34,078 nt of DNA. Origin: an uncultured Prevotella sp. Lineage in GTDB: Bacteria; Bacteroidota; Bacteroidia; Bacteroidales; Bacteroidaceae. Both the position numbers and the translations under genes were made by a program. Every line of letters starts with the position of its first letter. Position 1 is the first letter of the stretch. Of the stretch, positions 1 through 6,243 are shown in pieces. Below the pieces are notes generated by a model. That model ran no database searches. It was not told the origin of the DNA and worked only from the letters and a program-made list of their open reading frames with translations. The stretch spans positions 1 through 34,078 of the forward strand of contig CAJOPT010000063.1 in the NCBI GenBank assembly GCA_905236455.1, read 5' to 3'.

Positions 1-151
1 CAACCCATTCCCTCATCCCGCACTTGATGCGGTAATCGCCTTAGCGCTTTCACAAAGCGAAGCGACTGAAAGAATCTCCTTTAAACTTTGCCCCAAAGTG
101 TGACGCGTGACGCAAAAATACGTTTTTTGAAAATTAGTTTTTAGCAAACGC

Positions 152-193
152 TTGGTTGGGTTTGCTCGGTTGGGTTTGCTCGGTTGGGTTTGC
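152..193. repeat. 14-bp tandem repeat, three copies
   Basis: Three contiguous 14-bp units lie at 152-165, 166-179 and 180-193. The consensus is TCGGTTGGGTTTGC; the first copy has one change (TTGG for TCGG) and the other two are identical. The next bases (TTCGCAAAG) begin another partial match and then diverge. The array is G/T-rich on this strand and lies about 220 bp upstream of the first gene. Confidence 0.85.
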
Positions 194-381
194 TTCGCAA
201 AGTAACCGTGTCTTCAGTACGCTTTCACCGAGCGACAGGGATACTACTGTGACAGCAAATGTGATTGCAAATCCCCTATCCTACTCCAAGAAACTTAGTG
301 TTTACGGGCGTTGCGTAGTATAATGTGATAGCATGATAGCAGAAAAATGATTTTTTTAATTATTTTTTAGCAAAAAAGGAG

Positions 382-389
382 TAACTTTG
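382..389 (+). promoter_or_regulatory. Probable -7 box for the envelope cluster
   Basis: TAACTTTG matches the Bacteroidetes -7 consensus TAnnTTTG and lies 22 nt upstream of the first ATG at 412. A good TTTG at the -33 position is not evident; the upstream region is A/T-rich (348-372). Confidence 0.55.
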
Positions 390-411
390 CAACCAATTCA
401 AACATAAGAAC

Positions 412-906
412 ATGAGAAAGTATCTAATTCTTTTATTATCGGCAGCTTTTCTTACAATCGTTGACAAAGCCAACGCACAGTTACCATCTGTGGTTTTGAA
501 GACAATGGAGGGAAAAACCGTAAGTACCGACACACTAAGGAATAACGGTAAACCGTTTATCGTTGATTTCTTTGCGACATGGTGTAAGCCATGCAACCGC
601 GAGCTTGACGCCATCAGTGAGGTATATGAGGACTGGCAGAAAGAAACGGGTGTTAGAATCTTCGCCGTGTCAGTAGACCAAGGACAAAACATTAACAAAG
701 TGAAGCCACTTGTAGACAGCCATAACTGGGAGTATGACGTACTGCTCGACCCCAATGGTGAACTCAAGCGTGCTTTGGGAATCCAGATGATACCCTACGT
801 ACTCATCTTTGACGGCAACGGAAATATGGTATACAAGCACAACGGCTATACCGATGGCGACGAAGAGGAGCTGATTGGAAAGGTAAGGGAGCTTGTAAAC
901 AAATAA
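412..906 (+). CDS. TlpA/ResA-like periplasmic thioredoxin
   Basis: This is a 164-residue exported thioredoxin-fold protein. The N-terminus is a typical signal peptide (basic MRK, hydrophobic core, cleavage near NAQ at about residue 23). The redox motif is W-C-K-P-C with cysteines at 58 and 61, preceded by the usual V-D-F-F-A-T. A later M-I-P-Y segment (near residue 126) supplies the cis-proline of the fold. Family members reduce or isomerise disulfides of envelope proteins. It is the first gene of a same-strand cluster and ends 20 bp before the DUF6029 gene. Two downstream proteins of the cluster also carry CxxC motifs, so a shared thiol role is plausible but is inference. The substrate is unknown. 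Confidence 0.88.
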   Translation: MRKYLILLLSAAFLTIVDKANAQLPSVVLKTMEGKTVSTDTLRNNGKPFIVDFFATWCKPCNRELDAISEVYEDWQKETGVRIFAVSVDQGQNINKVKPLVDSHNWEYDVLLDPNGELKRALGIQMIPYVLIFDGNGNMVYKHNGYTDGDEEELIGKVRELVNK

Positions 907-926
907 TTACCCTTTGAGAAGTACAC

Positions 927-2609
927 ATGAGAAATAATCACCGATATCTGTTACTTATCAGTGCATTTTTCCTGATAATACCAGCATTGGCACAAGAAGC
1001 CCCCGATGACAAGAATATAATTGTCACTGGAAGTATTCAGAGCGATATCCTACTTCCACAAGAAGACAATAAGATTGGAGCAGGAAAAAGCGATGACTGG
1101 GCATTGACCAACACATATGCTGATGTCAGTGTGAGGAGCAAGTATATCGATGCCGGTACGCGTTTCGAATTTGTTGAGCACCCCCTGCCAGGCTATGAGA
1201 ATGATTTCAAAGGCTGGGGTGTACCCTTTTTCTATGTTAAGGGAAAGCTGAAGAATCTTGAGGTAACGGCAGGATCATTCTATGAACAGTTCGGTTCTGG
1301 ATTCATACTACGAGCCTACGAGGAACGTTCACTGGGCATTGACAACCATTTGTTGGGCGGTAAGATAGTCTACCGCCCGTTCAAAGGTGTGCAGCTGAAA
1401 GCCCTCACTGGTGAGCAACGACGTTATTGGGCGCACAACGACTCTTGGATTAGCGGAGGTGATATGGAACTGAATATCGACGAATGGTCGAAAGGATTAC
1501 AGGAAAGCGGCACCCACCTGACGCTGGGAGCCTCCTATATCAATAAATATGAGAAACAGGAAGAGCTGATGACCGATGCCACACATCGTCTTAACTTCCC
1601 TGAATATGTCAATGCCTTCGACATAAGAGCCAACTTGCAAAAGGGAGGATTCAGCGTCTTGGCGGAATATGCACAGAAGACACAGGATCCATCATTCGAC
1701 AATAAGTATATCTACCGCAAAGGGTACGTTGCCATGCTTTCAACCTCATACTCAAAGAAAGGCATGAGCCTCCTCGCACAAGCAAAGCGTTCCGACAACA
1801 TGTCATTCCGTAGTCGCCGGTCGATGTCGGGCACCTCGTCATTCATAAACCATCTGCCGGCATTCACTATGGATCACACTTATGCTTTGGCAGCTCTCTA
1901 TCCATACGCCACTCATCCGCAAGGAGAATGGGCTTATCAGCTCAATGCCAGTTATAACTTCAAGCGTAATACATTGCTTGGCGGCAAATATGGCACACTT
2001 GTAAAACTTAACTACTCTTATGTTCATGCCATTGACCAGAGCACCTATTCTGATTCCCGTCTATGGGGGGAGTCTGATAAAAACTACTCTCCTGCCGGCA
2101 CAAACGGCTATGGCTCCGCATTCTGGAAATGGGGCGATCAGATGTATTACCAAGACCTCAACCTCCAGATAGAGAAACGCATGACTAAGGATTTCAGACT
2201 TAATGTCATGCTGATGAACCAGTTTTACAACAAGACCATCGTTGAGGGACATGGCGGAATAATACATTCCAACATTTATGTGGTCGACGGGAAATATCAG
2301 TTCAGCCGCAAGACTACGTTACGCGGGGAGCTGCAATATCTCACGACACATGACGATGACGGTGACTGGGCTTTCGGACTGTTGGAGCTGTCCTTGGCAC
2401 CCCACTGGATGATTACGATATCCGACATGTACAACTGCGGCAAGACCGACATTCACTACTATCAGGGAAGCGTCACCTTCAACACAGGCGCCCACCGCAT
2501 GCAGGTTGGCTACGGACGCACACGTGCCGGATATAACTGTTCGGGAGGCGTATGTCGCTATGTACCAGCAAGTAAGGGTCTTACATTATCGTATAACTAC
2601 AACTTCTAA
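927..2609 (+). CDS. DUF6029 family outer-membrane protein
   Basis: This is a 560-residue protein with a signal peptide (cleavage after about ALAQ, residue 23). The early segment with V-T-A-G-S-F-Y-E-Q-F-G-S-G and R-S-L-G-I-D-N is what I recognise as DUF6029, a Bacteroidales family without known function. Alternating-polarity strands throughout and a C-terminal aromatic (Y-N-Y-N-F) suggest an outer-membrane beta barrel. The next gene begins 4 nt after the stop, so the two are surely co-transcribed. Residues about 375-396 (Y-S-D-S-R-L-W-G-E-S-D-K) are encoded by a degenerate copy of a palindromic element also found in three other genes of the window. The family call is from recall of its sequence pattern and was not searched. 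Confidence 0.8.
   Translation: MRNNHRYLLLISAFFLIIPALAQEAPDDKNIIVTGSIQSDILLPQEDNKIGAGKSDDWALTNTYADVSVRSKYIDAGTRFEFVEHPLPGYENDFKGWGVPFFYVKGKLKNLEVTAGSFYEQFGSGFILRAYEERSLGIDNHLLGGKIVYRPFKGVQLKALTGEQRRYWAHNDSWISGGDMELNIDEWSKGLQESGTHLTLGASYINKYEKQEELMTDATHRLNFPEYVNAFDIRANLQKGGFSVLAEYAQKTQDPSFDNKYIYRKGYVAMLSTSYSKKGMSLLAQAKRSDNMSFRSRRSMSGTSSFINHLPAFTMDHTYALAALYPYATHPQGEWAYQLNASYNFKRNTLLGGKYGTLVKLNYSYVHAIDQSTYSDSRLWGESDKNYSPAGTNGYGSAFWKWGDQMYYQDLNLQIEKRMTKDFRLNVMLMNQFYNKTIVEGHGGIIHSNIYVVDGKYQFSRKTTLRGELQYLTTHDDDGDWAFGLLELSLAPHWMITISDMYNCGKTDIHYYQGSVTFNTGAHRMQVGYGRTRAGYNCSGGVCRYVPASKGLTLSYNYNF
2050..2114 (+). repeat. Degenerate copy of intragenic two-hairpin element
   Basis: Read on the coding strand, 2047-2084 matches the U32-gene copy (complement of 10714 downward) at about 31 of 38 bases, including an unbroken GGGAGTCTGATAAAA. 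The first hairpin (CTGATTCCCG / GGGGAGTCTG, 7-nt loop) is partly paired. The second keeps only a GCCG / CGGC stem around a 7-nt loop at 2094-2108. The spacer is about 5 nt shorter than in the full copies. Confidence 0.6.
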
Positions 2610-2613
2610 AGAC

Positions 2614-3435
2614 ATGAATCTCAAACCATATATAATAGGTATACTTTGCGTATGGCTGACCGCTTGTAGCAATATAAGCGAAGAAGAACGCTACATATAT
2701 GTAAAACCGGCACAAGCAGCACGCTGCATTCTCATAGAGGATTTCACCGGACAACGTTGCGTCAACTGTCCTACAGCCACGGCAGAAATAGAAAAGCTCC
2801 AACAGCAATACGGAGCAGATACCATTATTGCCGTTGGCATTCATTCCGGTCCTCTTGGCTTTGCAGGCAATGCCACCAACATAGGACTTATGACCGATAC
2901 TGGCAACGAGTATTATAACTATTGGCACGTGGAATACCAGCCAGCAGGTATCATAAACCGCAATGGAGGAGTGCTTTCCTATACCGACTGGCAGGCAAAG
3001 GTATATAATGAGTTGCAAAAGAAAGCTCCCCTCACATTGAAAGCCGTCAACAACTACGATGAGACCTCACGCATGCTAACCATTAATGTGAATGCCATGG
3101 GTACAGACGGAGATTCCGAAGGATTCTTACAGTTGTGGATAGTCGAAGACAATATCACTGCCATGCAGCTGCGATACAATATAATCACTGATCCTGGCAG
3201 CGGACAGATCACTGACAGAGAATATCGTCATAGTCATGTCTTCCGTACTGCCGTCAACGGCACATGGGGTGACGCCTTCTCTATTCATGAAGGTGAGGAA
3301 AGAGACTATCAATTTAGCTATAAGATACCAGAGGACTGGGATGTAAGCAGCCTCTCTGTCATCGCTTTTGTATATAACAGCCAAGGGGTGTTGCAAGTTA
3401 CCAGACAAGCCGTTACTCCCAGGGAAAACTCTTAA
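2614..3435 (+). CDS. Omp28-related outer-membrane lipoprotein
   Basis: I place the start at 2614, giving 273 residues. An upstream in-frame ATG at 2506 would lie inside the DUF6029 gene, whereas 2614 gives a clean lipoprotein signal (hydrophobic stretch ending L-T-A-C, lipid-bearing Cys at 18). The following segment R-C-I-L-I-E-D-F-T-G-Q-R-C-V-N-C-P matches the thioredoxin-like start of Omp28-type proteins, with a CxxC pair at 49 and 52. An immunoglobulin-like second half follows. Omp28 was described as a surface lipoprotein of Porphyromonas; its molecular role is unclear. The gene starts 4 nt after the DUF6029 stop. The arrangement suggests a DUF6029 barrel with an attached thiol-active lipoprotein, which is inference. 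Confidence 0.82.
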   Translation: MNLKPYIIGILCVWLTACSNISEEERYIYVKPAQAARCILIEDFTGQRCVNCPTATAEIEKLQQQYGADTIIAVGIHSGPLGFAGNATNIGLMTDTGNEYYNYWHVEYQPAGIINRNGGVLSYTDWQAKVYNELQKKAPLTLKAVNNYDETSRMLTINVNAMGTDGDSEGFLQLWIVEDNITAMQLRYNIITDPGSGQITDREYRHSHVFRTAVNGTWGDAFSIHEGEERDYQFSYKIPEDWDVSSLSVIAFVYNSQGVLQVTRQAVTPRENS

Positions 3436-3484
3436 CAGGAGGTTATCCATAGAACTATAATAAAAAACAATATAAATAAAGAAT

Positions 3485-4129
3485 ATGAGAAAACTTTTAT
3501 CTACCCTTCTGCTCACGCTCTGCGCCATACATCTGTCGGCACAGACAAATGCAGTCATCTTTGTAGACAAAGACGGCAATGAGATTGGCGACGGCACCAC
3601 CATTACCGTCAATACCCCAACCACCGATGACTTCGGAATTACGATTATTCCATCTGGAATATACGTAAAAAACACCATGTCAGATGACACCGGTATACAC
3701 ATTAACTATAATATCCAGACCTTGGAGAATGGCAGCTTGCAGATCTGCTTTCCCATGACATGCGTTTCAAACAACGCCTCTGGAGCGTTCAAGACCGATA
3801 ATGGCATGATGACAGGCAACGAGACACGCGACTTACAGACAGAATGGCTTCCTGACACATACGGTAAATGTACCGTCAACTATCAGATTGAGCTCATGAA
3901 ACAGACCTCTGTTTTCCCACCCAAATACGAATCCATTGGAATGGGACCAAAAATCACAATTAACTATGTCTATTCCGACCCTGCCGGAATCAATGACATC
4001 AATGGCGACAGCAAAGCCACAATCATGGCTCGCTACGACACCAGCGGCCGTAGGTTGACAGATGCCTGTCGCGGTCTCAATATCGTGAAGACGAGCGATG
4101 GCAAGGTGATAAAACAAATAGTACGATAA
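3485..4129 (+). CDS. Secreted protein with short C-terminal sorting-like domain
   Basis: This is a 214-residue protein with a clear signal peptide (MRKLLSTLLLTLCAIHLSAQ). I do not recognise the body, which is rich in Thr, Asn and Gly and has the look of a beta-sandwich. The last 30 or so residues (A-R-Y-D-T-S-G-R-R-L, then G-L-N-I-V-K-T-S-D-G-K and a basic end) resemble the C-terminal domain of the next protein in the cluster and the short sorting-type domains common in Prevotella surface proteins. It lies 49 bp after the Omp28 lipoprotein and 60 bp before the large Omp28-type protein, so it probably belongs to the same transcript. Function unknown. Confidence 0.75.
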   Translation: MRKLLSTLLLTLCAIHLSAQTNAVIFVDKDGNEIGDGTTITVNTPTTDDFGITIIPSGIYVKNTMSDDTGIHINYNIQTLENGSLQICFPMTCVSNNASGAFKTDNGMMTGNETRDLQTEWLPDTYGKCTVNYQIELMKQTSVFPPKYESIGMGPKITINYVYSDPAGINDINGDSKATIMARYDTSGRRLTDACRGLNIVKTSDGKVIKQIVR

Positions 4130-4189
4130 ACCAACTATGGATTTCACCTGACACACAACGTTGATTTTATTCATCTAAATATTAACTAT

Positions 4190-6157
4190 ATGAGAAAGAT
4201 TCTATTATTAGCAGCAACATGTTTTCTGACACTGAGCACTAACGCCCAGAAGGTGACAACATTGTCAACCTCAAACTCATTGAGCTTTGAGAAAGCTCCA
4301 AGGAGTACAGCTCAAGTCGCTAACTCGCCCTCAAAAGCCCCACGTAAGGCTTTAGGTGCCAACCAGTACTTATGCGGATTCACATTGACAGACGACCTCG
4401 CCCAATACGGCTCTGGTGTTGCCAGTCTCGCCAGCGGCGTATGTCAAGTCGGAAACATATTCACTTCCGATGTGTACAAGAGCTTCTCCGGATTTAAAGT
4501 GGTTGGTATGCGCGTAGGTTTGTGCTACGACATCACCGACTTCAGTGTTGTCATCAATAAGATTAGCAGCAGCGGTATCACCCCGTTCGTCACTAAGACA
4601 GTAGGTAACGGACAGAAAGGATGGAACGAAGTGATGTTCGATGAGGCTGACCAGTTTGAGCTCACAGGCACCGACCAGTACCTGACATGTTACACCTACA
4701 ACCAGTTGCAGAAACCAGACCCAGACTATCCTGGTTACTACACCGACGAATGCTATCCACTCTCTATCCTAGACGGAAGCGAGACCCTTTACTTCTATGG
4801 TAATATTCCGGCAAGTGCCGGCGGATCAGGTGAAGGATGGTATACCTTAGGTTCCGGTGTCCTCTCCATACAATGGATTGTAGAGGGTGAGCTGCCAACC
4901 CAGCACTTCACCTTGAACGCTCTGAACACAAGTAAGAAATTCTACTCCTCCGCAGAGAACCTGACAGGTACCATCAGCGTATCTAACATGGGTGCCTTAC
5001 CTATCACCAACGCCGCCTTCGACTTCATGGTTGACGGAAGTGTGGTCGGTAATCAGCAAATGAACACCAATATTCCTTCAGCTGCCGATGCAGAGATTCC
5101 TTTCGACATCAGTCCTATGTCCATCTCTACAGCTGGCGAACACACCATCTCAGTACAACTGACAACCCTCAACAGCACGACACCTACTGGACAGATTGAC
5201 AATCCTACTGCCGAGGGAGTCTTCTATTCTTACTATGACGGTGACGTGAAGCCACGCCAGAAGTATCTGGTAGAGCATTTCACATCGCACTCCTGCACCT
5301 ATTGTCCGCTCGGCTATGACATAATGCGCAATCTTGAGTCCAACCACAGCGATATCGCTTGGGTGTCCATACACGGTAACCAAAGTATGACCGACCCGTT
5401 GAATTTCGCAGAGTGCAACCAGTTGCAAAATATGGAAGGACTGACAGGATGGCCTGGAGCCAGCTTCAACCGCATCTACGACGCTGACATGTCTGAAGGA
5501 AAAAGCACTATCATATATGGAATCGGCTATAACAGCTCCTATACAGCCACTGCCGCAAATATGTTCTATAGCCTACTGCAAACAAAATCAGAGCCATCAT
5601 TCGTAGCACTCGACATTCAGCAGGCTTATGACTCCGACTCCAGGACACTCGACCTGACAGTCAAAGGAGAAGGTGCTCCAAACGCAAGCATCTTGCTACA
5701 AGACTATGGTCTCACCGTCTACATCACTGAGGCAGGACTGACAGGACGCCAGTTAAATATGGGAACATGGGTAAACGAATATGAGCACAATAACGCTTTG
5801 CGCATGGTGCTGACCGCAGCAGGCGGCGATGAGATATCTTGGAGCAGCAATAACTTCGAGTACACCAAGACGGTCACCATCCCTGACACCTATGTGGCAG
5901 AGAACCTAAGCATCACCGCTTTTGTGGCTCCAAGGGTAGCCAACATCAACTACGCTGACATCTACGACATGGCTGTCAACAACTGTGAGAAAGTCGCACT
6001 TGAGATTACTGACGGCATACAAGAACTTACCGGTAGTGATAACACTTATGAGGTTGCGCGTTATGCCATTGACGGCAAACTTATTGACACACCTCGCAAA
6101 GGCATCAACATTGTGAAGATGAGTGACGGCACAACCCATAAGGTTCTTGTAAAGTAA
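4190..6157 (+). CDS. Large Omp28-type secreted protein, CxxC motif, C-terminal sorting-like domain
   Basis: This is a 655-residue exported protein (signal peptide to about T-N-A-Q, residue 19). In order: an N-terminal region (about 55-235) like a jelly-roll or adhesion module; an Ig-like segment (about 240-345) of the CARDB sort; an Omp28/thioredoxin-like domain opening with Q-K-Y-L-V-E-H-F-T-S-H-S-C-T-Y-C-P (cysteines 369 and 372); and a C-terminal tail R-Y-A-I-D-G-K, then K-G-I-N-I-V-K-M-S-D-G, ending in V-L-V-K. The tail fits a type IX secretion-like sorting domain, but the window holds no secretion genes, so that is inference. It closes the cluster and is followed by a strong hairpin terminator. 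Confidence 0.8.
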   Translation: MRKILLLAATCFLTLSTNAQKVTTLSTSNSLSFEKAPRSTAQVANSPSKAPRKALGANQYLCGFTLTDDLAQYGSGVASLASGVCQVGNIFTSDVYKSFSGFKVVGMRVGLCYDITDFSVVINKISSSGITPFVTKTVGNGQKGWNEVMFDEADQFELTGTDQYLTCYTYNQLQKPDPDYPGYYTDECYPLSILDGSETLYFYGNIPASAGGSGEGWYTLGSGVLSIQWIVEGELPTQHFTLNALNTSKKFYSSAENLTGTISVSNMGALPITNAAFDFMVDGSVVGNQQMNTNIPSAADAEIPFDISPMSISTAGEHTISVQLTTLNSTTPTGQIDNPTAEGVFYSYYDGDVKPRQKYLVEHFTSHSCTYCPLGYDIMRNLESNHSDIAWVSIHGNQSMTDPLNFAECNQLQNMEGLTGWPGASFNRIYDADMSEGKSTIIYGIGYNSSYTATAANMFYSLLQTKSEPSFVALDIQQAYDSDSRTLDLTVKGEGAPNASILLQDYGLTVYITEAGLTGRQLNMGTWVNEYEHNNALRMVLTAAGGDEISWSSNNFEYTKTVTIPDTYVAENLSITAFVAPRVANINYADIYDMAVNNCEKVALEITDGIQELTGSDNTYEVARYAIDGKLIDTPRKGINIVKMSDGTTHKVLVK

Positions 6158-6200
6158 GAATTTAAAGGTTAAAGATAGCATTAGATTAATGCAGATATTA

Positions 6201-6239
6201 AACAGGGGCAAGATAAAAATCTTACCCCTGTTATTTTTT
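6201..6239 (+). terminator. Intrinsic terminator after the envelope cluster
   Basis: A 14-bp inverted repeat (AACAGGGGCAAGAT at 6201-6214 and its complement at 6219-6232 with one mismatch) has a 4-nt loop and is followed by ATTTTTT. It lies between two convergent genes, 43 bp after the cluster's last stop, and may also slow transcription from the TonB receptor on the other strand. Confidence 0.88.
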
Positions 6240-6243
6240 CCTT

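Larger units (their letters stand above)
1..411. other. Gene-free left flank
   Basis: No coding region with plausible composition is visible on either strand. The stretch holds a small perfect hairpin (CGCTTT, CAC, AAAGCG at 45-59), three tandem 14-bp units at 152-193, and an A/T-rich segment leading into a promoter just before the first gene. I see no tRNA, terminator with a T-run, or remnant of a gene. Confidence 0.7.

Noticed and set aside
360..767. Open frame antisense to the thioredoxin gene
   Set aside because: It lies wholly opposite a gene with clear signal peptide and W-C-K-P-C motif, and it crosses that gene's promoter.
2506..2613. Upstream start of the Omp28 lipoprotein inside the DUF6029 gene
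   Set aside because: The ATG at 2614 gives an ideal lipoprotein signal 4 nt after the previous stop; the longer form would bury it.
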